Shown here piece by piece: positions 24,929 to 35,856 of a stretch of DNA of 64,000 nt. The position numbers and the translations under genes are program-made. This stretch comes from Plasmopara viticola (Eukaryota; Oomycota; Peronosporomycetes; Peronosporales; Peronosporaceae). Location of the stretch: assembly GCA_001695595.3 (NCBI GenBank), contig MBPM02000004.1, forward strand, positions 1,550,001 through 1,614,000, given 5' to 3'. Within the stretch, counting starts at the first letter, position 1, and each line of letters begins with the position of its first letter. The notes below the pieces were generated by a model that ran no database searches, was not told the origin of the DNA, and worked only from the letters and a program-made list of their open reading frames with translations.

Positions 24929-26799
24929 ATGGCTCGCAAGAAGCGTCGCGTGACACTACAGGAAGAAGAAGCAGCTCGTCGTCGATTTTTAAATGCTCTG
25001 GAAGCCCAACGGTCCAAAAGTCGCAACCAAGAGGTCGAACAAGCTGTTGAGCATCAAACTGACCCCGTGCCACTGTCAGGCTTTTACTATGACAAGATCA
25101 AACGTCGCTACTTTCGCAAATCACCGGCGTCAGAGCGCCAGAAACGTAAGGCGCTCGAATTGCGTCCACAAAAGCTCGAGGCAAACTCTAAAAGTAAAGT
25201 GAGAAGGCGTCGTCAGACTTGGGTGGCCTATTTGGCCCTGCGACAAGCTGACTTTGCCTGGAGTGCACAGTGTCGAGACACTCGCGAGTTGCTGCCAAAA
25301 GTGATGTCTCAACGTTTGGTACGAGGCTTTCCAGTACGCAGTCACTCTTTTTCTTTAAAAATGGAATTGACAATCGTAGGCATCGCAACACGCCGAGTCT
25401 CAAGATTTCAACAGCGACGGGCGACTCACTGCATTGGCACTGCATCCACGAGTCAGTCATGTTGGAGCTGTTGCTAGTACGTACTCGTAAGCTAGCGTGA
25501 TGTGGGCTTGAATGCTCAAGCGGTGCTTGGTATTGTTACAGGTAGTAGTGGAAGGTGGCAAGTCTTAAGGCAGCAGCAATCCGAGTCGTCTTTGAAGCGT
25601 GTACTTCCTATCTATGACTCTTACAGCTCGGGTCTAGTTACGTCCTTGCAATGGCGTTCAGTCCAGGAGCTCGATGTGCTAGTGTGCCGCATCGGAGCTG
25701 CGCAACGATGTGATAGTGTCATGTTCATACGACTGGAGAATGATAGACCGTCGGGAGATTCATTCATGTCAACTGCACGGATGACGGTAAGGGACAATAT
25801 ATGTGCTGGGTGTTAAACTCTAAGCCTTTCATCTTTTGGATTCAATTCTACAGAGAACGAACTTTTATAATCCATGGGTAGCTAAATGGTTTGACTTTAA
25901 ATTCTCAAGTTTTCTAACGGTACAAGGTACTAACTCGATGGACTCGTTTTCATGGTAGGAATCCAGTAGATACCTGCAAGATTAGCGTTGGGCATGGCGA
26001 GTGCGTAGACTCTGGTTTTGCTATTTCGTTTTGCTGGGACTCACTTTTACTATTTGCAGCCATGACAAACCTAAGCGACAATCAAGAGCTGCATATGTGG
26101 ATGTTGCAGCCGAAAGTCATTGGTATCAACGTGCACCCAGTGGCCTCCTTTCTACTGACGTTCATGCTCAATCGTTCTTTTCCACGGTTCGTCTTGCATA
26201 CTTTAAGCAAACGACTTTGTGTCGAGACAAGCACTTGAAGGACAATTGTGTTTGTATGGCAGGGCAGGGTAGTGGTGAATGGAACCAAGTGCGGTGGCTT
26301 ATGGGGTTGGGATCTCCGTTCACCCCGTCGAATGTTTGAATTGCGCCAAGAAGAGACGCTCACTCAACGTGCTTCAATTGTTGATCTCCACGTGTTAAAC
26401 GACTGTTGTCAAGCCATTGTCCAGCGGTCTAACGGTGAGCTCCGATTGTTGGATCTTCGAACGTTGAAACCCGTGGTCGAGTATGTGCCAGGTACACCAA
26501 AGCGCTATATGCCAGACTTACGCTGCACTATCGACGCTTTCGAGTCCATTGTGGTCGCGGGGGGGGATGGACGACGACCACTGGCAATCAACAGCTTTGG
26601 GTTACGACAGGGACAGCGCGTGTCGTCAAGAGAAGTGCGTCCTGCACTAGGAACAGAAAAGCCTTTAACAGGAGTGCAACAGGTGCAATTCAAGTCAAGT
26701 CAGTGTAGAGATTGGAATGGCAACACACGCGAGCTTTGGGCCATTTCGCGCAATGAACTTTACGTTTGCAGTGGCCCGAGCAATGCATTCAACGCATAG
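24929..26799 (+). pseudogene. DCAF4/WDR21-like WD40 gene, disrupted
   Basis: The old start is the ATG at 24929 (MARKKRRVTLQEEEAARR). The N-terminus has the DCAF4-type motif LSGFYYDKIKRRYFRKSP. The C-terminal half has WD40-like blade motifs (GGLWGWDLRSPRRMFEL and LRLLDLRTLKPVVEYV) and ends naturally at 26799. In between, the frame changes near 25355-25362 and 25420-25432, meets TAA at 25488-25490, and changes again near 25500. It crosses an intact-looking intron (25787-25853, GTAAGG...CTACAG), shifts again near 25950, and meets TGA near 26237. Known role of intact members: substrate receptor for CUL4-DDB1 ubiquitin ligase. Several disruptions point to a pseudogene. Indel errors in the assembly are the main alternative, because both ends still read cleanly. 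Confidence 0.72.
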
Positions 26800-26860
26800 C
26801 CACGGCAAAAGATGAACACGAAATGAAGGAATTTTCCATCCACCTTGAGCTTCTAGCCCC

Positions 26861-28270
26861 TTATTCTTCTTCGTCTGCTTGCAGAGATGGATCGTCGAGC
26901 ACATCTGGCTGCTCGACTGGCATCTCACAACGCAAGATTGGCTTTCCGTCGGTATCGCTGGGATCTTGATCCCAACGTACGCCACTTCCAGTCTGTAGTC
27001 GCTGGGGTGGCGGCAATTGGTACGGATCGGCTCGAAACTTGACCCCGTGACCAACGTAGACATTGCAAAACGTTTTGCCTGTTGCAATGCACACCGCTCC
27101 AGGCCACACCAGACTCCGTGCAATCGCAACTTCACCTACCGATGGCTGGAGTGTCGCTGGTTGTCGGTCCAGTCGCCAAGCTAGCGGTTCGTCTTCGCTT
27201 AGAGCGCAAAGGGGCGGTCCCATTGGCTCTTCTTCACGGGGTTCCTCGTCTCCATCGGCGTTGATAAGAGGTGGCATGGGTGTCATGCGACCATATCGCG
27301 CATTGATCTCTGGCATCAAATGGGTCCAATTGGCTAAATCAAGTAATTGCGCGGGTGTCTTGATGTCCAGCGTCGCGGCGGGTACAATCTCGCCTTCCAC
27401 CACTTCAAACGATCCAGCCGGGCACACCATGGTACCAGCAGAGATACGAGCAATCTGAGCTCGTAAAAAGTCTTTTTCCACGCCAGGAAACGGGGGATGG
27501 CCTCCAACGGGCGCATGCAAGTCTTGTTGAACGTAGCGACATAATTGTCGAGCTGCCAAGATCTGTTCACGTCGAAGTGGAGGCAGCTGGACCCAGTCGT
27601 ACGTGCCATTGTCTTTCATTGCCCAGTACGTGAATTTATTGACCCCATTCGCGTCTTCTTCGGCTTCTGGATCTTGGGGGGTGTAGAGAGCAGCGAGTTC
27701 GCCCTCAGCAATGTAATAATCCGCTCCACGGCCAAGGAACTTGCCCCAAAAGCGCAGACTTTTCGTCTTGTTGGTCTGATGGAGGCCTTGGAAGGCTAAA
27801 GACAAGCGAAATGTCTCGCCTTTAGAAAATCCGAGGCCAGCCCACTCCCACAGATTCGCTTCACTTAACAGATCGGCTGCATTTGATTGGGTCACATTTG
27901 GATCGAGTGGCAATTTTAACAGCTTGAGTGCTGTATTGCAATATCTTTCTTGGCGTGCTTGCTATTTAAAAAAAAAAACAGAGATTAAAATCAAAATATT
28001 AGAGATCGCCAATATATGACGCAATGTTGCACGTACTGCTTGTTTCTGGCTACTGGATGATTGAGAGCTTGCTTCGACGGGCCCCGACTCTGGTGGGCCG
28101 ACGTAGCGTTGTTGCTTCACCAACGTCGAAATGGTTTCAAACGTCTCGTGCACATTTTCCGGACGCTCGACAAGGATCTTTAGCAAGACGTCACTTAAGT
28201 GATCATAGAGATTCGTTCCGTCAGCAGCCTCTTGCTGTAAAAACGCCTTGGCTTCCTCCAGTGTAGTCAT
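26861..28270 (-). CDS. Radial spoke head protein, RSPH4/RSPH6 family
   Basis: Two exons: 28270-28037 and 27961-26861, with a 75-nt intron (GTACGT...TTTAAATAG, phase 0), giving 444 residues, near the length of Chlamydomonas RSP4/RSP6. The start ATG gives MTTLEEAKAFLQQEAADG. Family motifs include LLSEANLWEWAGLGFSKGE, SLRFWGKFLGRGADYYIAEG, EEDANGVNKFTYWA and a conserved segment around VEGEIVPA. The C-terminus is acidic. Known role: the head of axonemal radial spokes, needed for normal flagellar beating. It implies that the organism forms motile zoospores. It converges with the DCAF4-like pseudogene at 61 bp. Confidence 0.9.
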
Positions 28271-28430
28271 ATCCTTTGTGTTGGATGACTCAAGTTGCAC
28301 AATAAATGGACATACGAAAGCGTCGTTTCGCACGCAGGTTAAAGATTTGAAGCCAGATTTCACAATATTTCAAATCCTTGGCTACAATATTTTTGAGGCA
28401 CAAAACTTGATAATTTAATTACGAGCTCGA

Positions 28431-30715
28431 TTAGAGATACCCCGCCGCCCCCACGCCTTCCCATGCCATCATATTGACGTCTTCACCAACAGTCGCAATT
28501 GACTCGTCATAGTGATTCACATTTGTAGAAATCGTCGTCGTTGAGCTCGCCCTTCGAGCTGCAACGCCTGATTTTTTGGCTCTTTTCGGCTTGAGTGCTT
28601 TTGCACCACTTTCGGAAGCTAAGCCATGTCATCAAAAGTGAGAAAGATCCATTCAACACGCAAAACGTGAAAGAAGCGTCACCTCGTCGTGAAGTCGCGG
28701 TTGTCTTTTGTTTTTTGCCCCTTTTCGTCGCCTTGCTAACGGCTTTCGATCGCGACGCTTCTCCAGCCTCTTTATTCGCAGCAATTTGCTTGCGCTTCCT
28801 CGACTGCGCTTGCCGGGTTGCGAGGCGGTCTGCGTACGACTTTTTGGATCTAATCATGGAACATTAGAGTAGTAGACAGAGCTGATGGCAATCAATACGA
28901 ACGTGGTACTTACCTTTGGCCTGCGAACATTTGGGTGTAGTTGATGCGGCATCCATAGTCGCGTCGTAAGTCTTCCATGCACACGAAGTGTTTAAACTCC
29001 TTCAACTCCGATCGCACAATAAGTGGGCAGGAATTTTTCAATGAATTTGAAAGCTGTAGCATATACATCAAACTACGGTGTAAGCCACTAAAAAGGTAGC
29101 GATGGATGGAGTTACTGACCTCATTGTCTGAGATCTCTTCCACGTAATCCGGATCAGCATCCGCGACTTCATTCGGTGCGTCATAGTCGTTGTATTGAGA
29201 CAAATCCGCGTACGGATTATCGAGCTCACTGAATGGATATACCGACAAAACAATAAATTTCTCGCATTGATTTCGAGGCAAAGCACATGAGCACCTACAC
29301 GTCATCATTTACGTCACTTGGCTTGGCTTGCAACGAGGGTGAAGACAAATCAACATAATGATTGTTGGCAACTTCTGTGTCGTCAGAAACGATAAGCGAC
29401 AAGCAAGTCCACAACCAACAAGAAGGAGCTACAACAGACCCGTAGGCAGTGACGAATCGCATAGTTCACATCGTGCACGTCCAGTCGCATTGATGTTTGT
29501 GCACACTGGACATTGTCGACCATTTTCACTCGCTAGTTCTAATTGATCGTCTCGGACTCGATCACACACGTCACACCTTGTAGTAGCAATAAAATTTAGC
29601 GTTGCACACAGCGAACACTTCCATCGGTTGTCCAATGCTTGAGCATTTGTTTCTTTCATACTTTGACACACCAAACACTTTGCTACATTGGACGGATTAA
29701 CATTTGTGCAAACGTGGCATGTCCACTGCACGTTCGGCTCTTCCGTTGACTCTAATGTTTGCACAGAGTTTTGATGTCGCTTACAACAACAACTTGAGCA
29801 TTCGAGCAAAATCTGGTCGTTCGAATTGGTGCAAATCTGACACACCCAATTGTCTTCCCATGAATCTTTTTTATCGTCTTTTCGTCGTTTAAATCGCTTG
29901 GGTTCATCATCATCATCATCGTCTGAATTACTGAAATCAAGTCCTGCACTTGCCAATTTCTCGCTCATTTCAGGTTCTTTATTATGAACGTTACTCGCTG
30001 GGATGGAGCCCACGTACTGGGGTGGAGATGACGCCTCTGCATTTTCATCCCATTCTTCTTGTCTATCTCGATATATTGTCTTGTCTTTTGTATGTAAAAC
30101 CTTCATTTCATTTTCCATTGCTGGAGCTTCAAACACTGCAGCTCCAGGCCCCAGAAGATTAAAGCAAGGCACCTCCACGTCTGCTTCAGTCTCTTCTTCC
30201 TCTATTTCTTGCTGGGTTTCTCCGTTCATTTCCACCGCAATGGACGTTTCTTTGGTCTTCTCATAGCTTTGAGCTTGTATACTACTATGTGATGTCTCTA
30301 CAAAGTGTCGTGGTGTCATAGCAAAGTCGATGTTTTCCCTAATTGTGCCTGTCTCAACTAATTGTCTATTTCTCTCCCTCTCTGCACTGAAACATCCATT
30401 CTGTTGCCCACCTCCACGTCGTCGATTAACAACAAGTCGTTGTTCTTGAATCCAGGAAGAAGCATCAAGCTTGCTTTGATCTCTGGGTAATGAGGTGAAA
30501 AAAACTCCGTCACTTGGACGATAGATGACCTGCGTTTCGGGTGCTGTAGCAGCGGCTATAGAAGGTTCTAGATGCTGGGAAGCTCGGAGCGTATGGGAAG
30601 GAGGTCGAACATTGTCACAAGCTGCGCAGCGTGGCTCCTCTTCAGCATTCAGTAGCGTGCACATAGGGCAACTCCACTCTTGTATGCTGCCATTTTGCAC
30701 ATTAGTCCGCGCCAT
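28431..30715 (-). CDS. Multi-RanBP2-type zinc-finger protein with basic C-terminus
   Basis: Proposed exons: 30715-29440, 29374-29299, 29228-28914, 28849-28683 and 28618-28431. Phases agree throughout (673 residues). A further 66-nt in-frame stretch (29119-29054, GTCAGT...CTACAG) may also be an intron. The first exon has five RanBP2-type C4 fingers of the pattern WxCxxCT-N-x6-C-xx-C: one at residues 13-38 (EWSCPMCTLLNAEEEPRCAA) and four between about 293 and 424. An Asp run is encoded by a CAT repeat near 29908. The rest has an acidic segment (ADADPDYVEEISDNE), a conserved-looking block (FKHFVCMEDLRRDYGCRINY) and a Lys/Arg-rich tail. The weakest junction is the first (donor GTCTGT, 65-nt intron). 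If it is wrong, two genes lie here, the second without a clear ATG. RanBP2 fingers bind single-stranded RNA, ubiquitin or Ran; which applies here cannot be told. Confidence 0.65.
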
Positions 30716-30866
30716 TATTCAAAATTTGCTCCCGCGTAAAATAAAGCAATCTGATTCGTCGATAATCCTTAAAAAGATTAACGTGCAGATATACTGCAGA
30801 CCATGATAAACCTATTAACTTTCATACTTGATAAATATATAAGGAGCCGCGCTTCAAATGGCTACA

Positions 30867-32303
30867 TTAGGTTTTCTGAAGCCATTCATGCTTCAAAAGC
30901 TCTGCGGCCGATAGACGCGACTCTGGATCAATGTCTAGCATGCTCTGCACAAAGCTTTTGGCCAAAAGAGACACTGTATTCCACTGCGACTGATCGTACC
31001 ACACTGCGCCAAGACTGATGAGTTTAAAGAGTTCAATGTCGTTCTTGGCTTCATTGAACGGTACCAAGCCGGACAACATCATGTAGGCAAGGATCCCTGT
31101 GCTCCAGATGTCCGCCGGTGTACCATGCAGACGACCAGAGACCAATTCAGGGCTAAGATACTGCGGCGTGCCACACAAAGTTTGAAGACGGCGATTGGTC
31201 GATTGCAGCTCTTCGGATAGCCCAAAGTCGGCAAGTTTCACAGCCAATGACCCGTCGTCGTTCTCATGTAGCAACACGTTTTCAGCCTTCACATCTTGAT
31301 GCACGTAATCCATTGAGTGACAATACTCGAGTGCCGTCAGCGTTTGCTTTAGAATCTGCTTTGCCACTGGCTCAGACACGGTTTTATGTTTGGTAAGCAT
31401 ATTGCAAACGCTGCCTCGATTGCAATACTCAAGCACGAGCAAACATTCGCCATTTGTGTTGAAAAAATCGTAATGTGAGATGATGTTGCTGTGTTTCAAA
31501 CGATTAAGTGCACCCACTTCAGCGATCAGCTCCTTACGTCCTTCTGGAGTCAGAGCGTCATTCTTTATGACCTTCACCGCTACGATCTCACCCGTTTCGC
31601 GATTACTGGCCTTTACAACGGTGGAAAATTTGCCCGATCCAAGGGGCAATCCGACTTTGTACATATCTTTAAAGTCAGCAGCAACCACGTCGACGACTTT
31701 GTCATCATTGATGGTTTCGTGAGATTTGTGAGTCAAACTCGGTCCGTTTTCTCTCGGACGAAAGTCCCAGGACGTCAAGCTTTCGTCAACTTCAACGCTT
31801 GTATCGATGCCAGCAATGCGCATGACCTTCTCCAAGTCCTGATCATTCACGTGCGAGCCACGGACGGTCGCCCACGAGCGTGGTGGCAAAACCCCCTTAG
31901 GCACACCTGCGTTTTCCAAGTAATTTTGTGGAATCATACGAATAACTTTGGCTCCCGGACAAAGAAGCTTCTCGACCTGTAGAGCGGGTAAATCGCCCAT
32001 GAGACTGACGTAGAGAGTGTGAGCATTAGTCGTACTCGCCGCCAACGCCTCGCGCACGTTAGTACCAAGGAACACGACGTCACAGTCGGCAAGGACATCC
32101 TCATTCGTTTCGGTCGTCGTAAACCCCAGACGGGTGAAAACGCGACGTCGTTCTTCCGACGGATCGGAAGCCAGCAATGTCGACACGAGTCGCTGCTTCT
32201 CGTAGTTGAACTTGCGCTGAGGCACTACGTTCTTGACAAGATTACGCGCAACACGCTCGGCCAGGCGTCCTGAGCCAATAAAACCCACACTTTCGACGGG
32301 CAT
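30867..32303 (-). CDS. Fusion of P5CR-like Rossmann domain and Ser/Thr protein kinase
   Basis: One intact frame of 478 residues from the ATG at 32303. Residues 1 to about 180 resemble the NAD(P)-binding half of pyrroline-5-carboxylate reductase: VGFIGSGRLAERVARNL (GxGxxA loop), a second strand ending VVFLGTN, and VIRMIPQNYLENAGVPKG. The helical reductase domain with its SGSGPAY active-site signature is absent. After a linker, a CAMK-like kinase domain runs from about 211 to 478: glycine loop LGSGKFSTVV, VAVK lysine 244, HQD (usually HRD) at 335-337, DFG at 359-361, CGTPQYLSPE activation segment, and DIWSTGILAYMML. All core catalytic residues except the HRD arginine are present, so activity is likely. 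A plausible reading is a kinase regulated by a nucleotide-binding pseudo-reductase; this is inference. It lies between a zinc-finger gene and lysyl-tRNA synthetase, all on one strand. Confidence 0.85.
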   Translation of the reverse strand: MPVESVGFIGSGRLAERVARNLVKNVVPQRKFNYEKQRLVSTLLASDPSEERRRVFTRLGFTTTETNEDVLADCDVVFLGTNVREALAASTTNAHTLYVSLMGDLPALQVEKLLCPGAKVIRMIPQNYLENAGVPKGVLPPRSWATVRGSHVNDQDLEKVMRIAGIDTSVEVDESLTSWDFRPRENGPSLTHKSHETINDDKVVDVVAADFKDMYKVGLPLGSGKFSTVVKASNRETGEIVAVKVIKNDALTPEGRKELIAEVGALNRLKHSNIISHYDFFNTNGECLLVLEYCNRGSVCNMLTKHKTVSEPVAKQILKQTLTALEYCHSMDYVHQDVKAENVLLHENDDGSLAVKLADFGLSEELQSTNRRLQTLCGTPQYLSPELVSGRLHGTPADIWSTGILAYMMLSGLVPFNEAKNDIELFKLISLGAVWYDQSQWNTVSLLAKSFVQSMLDIDPESRLSAAELLKHEWLQKT

Positions 32304-32741
32304 TGAGATCGCTGCTTCTGGAGCTTTGGTGCGAAATGAGATCTGATGTGGCGGTCTTCTGCCCGCTGGTACACTGGTACTATCATTTGTGATCCTGCAA
32401 AGGCTTAATCGAGCTAAATTTGGATTTGTCCGTCATGCGCGGCACTACATGCACATGATCATACTGTACTCACTTTTATTATGTAAAAAGTTTCTTCGTT
32501 GTATTGTTGTCAGTGAGCTCTACGGCTTTTTTTTAAGACTAATCCTGCAGATATCCAAATCTTTCGTGCCACAAAAAAGTGGCTAGCTTGAAAAATGTTT
32601 TGAAGTCAAGAGTCTATGATAGTTATCTGCTATCGCCGTGTCCAATACGTGACTCTAATCATGACAAATCCTCAATCAAGCGAGCAGCTGTTGCCTTTCC
32701 AAGCTGGTAAGAGTATAGGGAACAAGCAAGTAGCGCGTGCA
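32304..32741. other. Intergenic stretch between kinase fusion and LysRS
   Basis: Apart from the initiator-like motif close to its left end, this region is AT-rich. It has no supported coding sequence. Confidence 0.5.
32331..32341 (-). promoter_or_regulatory. Oomycete initiator-like element
   Basis: On the minus strand, TCTCATTTCGCACCAAA, with its core CTCATTTCGC at 32331-32340, resembles the oomycete initiator core (TCATTY type). It lies about 28 nt upstream of the kinase-fusion start codon, the usual short distance in these organisms. Confidence 0.4.
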
Positions 32742-34607
32742 TCACCCGATTTGAGGCTTTATGGCTGGAAATAAAATCACCTCCTAAAAAGAATATATTT
32801 CTTGATCAAAACATCCCAAATCGACTCAAAATGAAGCCACACGTACCCGAATATGAGGTTTGCCCGTGAGTAGCATGACAAGACGGTCAACTCCAATCCC
32901 GAACCCACCAGTGGGGGGCAAGCCATACTCGAGTGCTGTACAAAACTCGTCATCTTTTCGGTGAGCTTCAACGTCACCGCGTTGCTGATCTGCTTGTTGC
33001 GCTGCGAACCGCTGACGCTGATCAAAGGGGTCGTTCAGCTCCGTATACGCGTTGCATAGCTCTTTGCCCGCTACAAAGAGCTCAAAGCGTTCAGTAACAC
33101 CCTTCTGTTCGCGGTGCGCTTTGGCAAGTGGACTCATGCACTTTGGGTGGTTGTATAGAAACGTCGGATTGACGCACAAAGGTTCGACAAAATGTCCAAT
33201 GAGCTTGTCCATCAAACGCGTGCACGTGTGTGGCTTGGCACATTCGATATTGTGGCGCTCGCACAGACGCAAAAGTGCTGGGATTGATTCTATGACAACG
33301 TTTTTGTTAGACTTTAAACATCGATTAAACACCTTGTCAAATGTACCTGAAGAATTGACGTCGGGGAGCTTCTCATTAATGCAATTTTCTAGAGTTTCAA
33401 GGATTGAAAGTTGTTGGAACGGTGGCGTGAAATCGATTTCTACAGTTGCGACTTCGTTTTCGAGAGCCTCTTCATGATTTTCATCCATACGATACTGAAT
33501 CTTGTACGATCCCGTGACGTTTTTGACAATGCTTGAAAGCATTTCTTCTGCCGTGCCCATGAGCGTAGTATAATCTGCGTACGCCTGGTAAAACTCACAC
33601 ATAGTAAACTCCGGGTTGTGCGTCGCGTCAAGGCCTTCATTTCGAAACACTTTGCCAATTTCGAACACACGGTCAAAGCCACCAATCACAAGTTGTTTCA
33701 GAAACAATTCCGGGGCAATGCGAAGGTACAACTCCTTGCCGAGAGCACGTGAGTTTGTCACAAAAGGCCGTGCAGCCGCACCTCCTGCGGCCGAAAACAG
33801 CATTGGCGTTTCCACCTCGACAAAGTCTCGATCTTCTAGGTACTGTCGAATGCCCCGGATTATCTGTGCACGCGTATGGAATATCGGTCGCACATCTGGA
33901 TTTGTCAACAGGTCGAGATATTTTTTGCGAAACCGAATCTCCTGAACCAGTCAACACTTTGAAAACAATTCTTAAAAGCTTCATTATGGTACCGTGTGAT
34001 AACGTACCGGCTCCTTAATGCCATACTTGCTGTTTGGAAATGGCTGGATACAAGGTGCCAGCACTTCCAATTGCCTTGGAATGATACTCAACTCTCCTTT
34101 TCCAGACTTCCCTGGAAAACCCTTTATCCCAACAATATCACCTCGACGTAAACTCGCGTGCAAGGCTGAAAACTCTTTCTTAATCAAATCTTTATCACCA
34201 CAAGCTTCGTCGGTGCTTCCTTGAAAGTATTTCAGCTCGGAAAGCACTTGCACTGTGCAACCATCACTTTGGAGATCTAAAAAGACGAGGTTTTTACTGG
34301 CATGGCGAATGGCCATGACGCGTCCTAATCACTAGTAGAGCCCAAGTGACTATCTGACTAAAACAGCAGCGACAAGTGCCACAGACCTACCTGCCAAAGC
34401 CACGGCTTCCTCTGTACAACGAGCTTTGGATTCCAGCGCCGTAAACTTGTGTTGGTAGTCTCGTAGCGACATGCTAATAGGAAAGAAGTGTGGATAGTGT
34501 GCAAAGTTTGGTACATTTTCAAAGCGATTCATAGCTTCAGCCAACGATACGTTCGGCGCCGTCGATAGCAGCCGCCGACCTTGGCGCAGCCACGCACTGC
34601 GCAGCAT
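32742..34607 (-). CDS. Class II lysyl-tRNA synthetase with mitochondrial-type presequence
   Basis: Four exons: 34607-34391, 34324-34008, 33941-32847 and 32783-32742, with introns of 66, 66 and 63 nt and matching phases, giving 556 residues. The N-terminus (MLRSAWLRQGRRLLSTAP) is a typical mitochondrial presequence. An in-frame ATG eight codons upstream (34631) is an alternative start. The OB-fold anticodon-binding domain follows (GRVMAIRHASKNLVFLDLQ). The catalytic core shows motif 1 (FVEVETPMLFSAAGGAAARP), motif 2 (VFEIGKVFRNEGLDATHNPE), NAYTELNDP, and motif 3 (GLPPTGGFGIGVDRLVMLLT), ending REVILFPAIKP. It charges tRNA-Lys by the two-step ATP reaction. The presequence suggests organellar import; dual use with the cytosol is possible. 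Confidence 0.93.
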
Positions 34608-34738
34608 TACAAAATATTGTGATTGGACCATGTAGTTTACATACATTAACTGTTTTTTACATAACGTAATTTTTAGAGTCAATCGTCAATTTTCGTTATG
34701 TACATGAGCTTTCTGGCACTAATTCATCAATACATTAA

Positions 34739-35615
34739 ATGGCACATGTTTGTCCAAACACTGCCGAGTTCTTTGCCCTATTAGGTGCCGCCGTCGACGA
34801 AGTAGGCCCGTCTCTTACGAGAAAAGTCAAAGGTCGTATTAAGGTTGACATTTTGGATGCTGGTGCATGGCTTGTGGACCTCAAGAACGGGACAGGCAGT
34901 GTCAAGCGTGCGACTGCCAGTGACAAGGCCGATGTGACGATTTTACTGTCCGAGGAAACTTTTATGAAGATGATGGACAACAAGCTGAACCCGCAGCAAG
35001 TCAGCACTTGATTCTTCTTTTATCAATCTAAAGTGAGAGTTTATGGAATCTTGGTATTGGTGTATAGGCATTGATGAATGGGCTGGTCAAGATTAAGGGC
35101 AACATGAGACTCGCTATGAAGCTGAATGTAGTGCAAGCGGCCACACGCAACTACATGAAGAAGAAAAACGCGAGTGACAAGCCTGCACCTGTTGCATCTT
35201 CAATAGCCATCGGAAAGCCCAACTCAGAAGAGATATTTCGTCTGCTAGGAGATGTGGTCGCTAAGAATGGCGCTGCAATGTCTGAGAAGGTAAAGGGCAT
35301 TATTCAATTTGACGTCACGGGTGCTGGCAACTGGAACTTAGACCTCAAAAGTGCTACGCCTGCGCTCGTAAAAGGATCTAAGCAAGCAGACGTGATTATC
35401 ACGGTCGCTGACGCCGACTTTGTCGCGATAGCTTTGGGGAATCTCCACGCCCAGCAGGTAGCTGCACCTTATGAAGAAGCTGCGGATTTGAATTAACATT
35501 CTTTTCGATAAGGCAGGCGTTTATGAAGGGCAAACTCAATTTCAAGGGCAACATGTTGCTTGCCATGAGACTACCGGTCGTTTTTAACGCTCTTCAGCCG
35601 CAGTCGAAGCTGTAA
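34739..35615 (+). CDS. Tandem SCP2-domain protein with peroxisomal SKL signal
   Basis: Three exons: 34739-34999, 35068-35457 and 35517-35615, all phase 0, giving 249 residues. The first intron uses the less common donor GTCAGC. Two SCP2 sterol/lipid-binding domains follow each other. Domain 1 has VKGRIKVDILDAGAWLVDLK, TILLSEETFMKMM and MNGLVKIKGNMRLAMKL. Domain 2 has VKGIIQFDVTGAGNWNLDLK and MKGKLNFKGNMLLAMRL. Each domain is split by an intron at the same place, after NPQQ or HAQQ, so the pair arose by duplication. The last three residues are SKL, a canonical PTS1, so the protein should enter peroxisomes. SCP2 domains carry sterols and fatty acyl chains; the exact ligand is unknown. It starts 131 bp from the opposed LysRS gene. 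Confidence 0.9.
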
Positions 35616-35856
35616 ACTTGTGATTTTGAGGGCGAAACGATGTACTCTTTTTAAAACTAATCCTTCTTTGCATTGAACGTGGAGGTGGCATCAAAGATCA
35701 GCCCAGCTCTTTGTGGCGACAGCCATTACCCCACACTGTTTTTAGTATACCATGATTGTTCCTTGCGTACTAGAAATATGCACGAGTCGACTACGCGCTA
35801 CTCGTACGACATTCCCCCAGCAGCTAAATAGCCGAATCAAGTCACATTGCAATCAC

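Noticed and set aside
24648..25073. 141-codon minus frame
   Set aside because: Overlaps the N-terminal coding text of the DCAF4-like pseudogene, whose motifs are recognisable; the minus frame has none.
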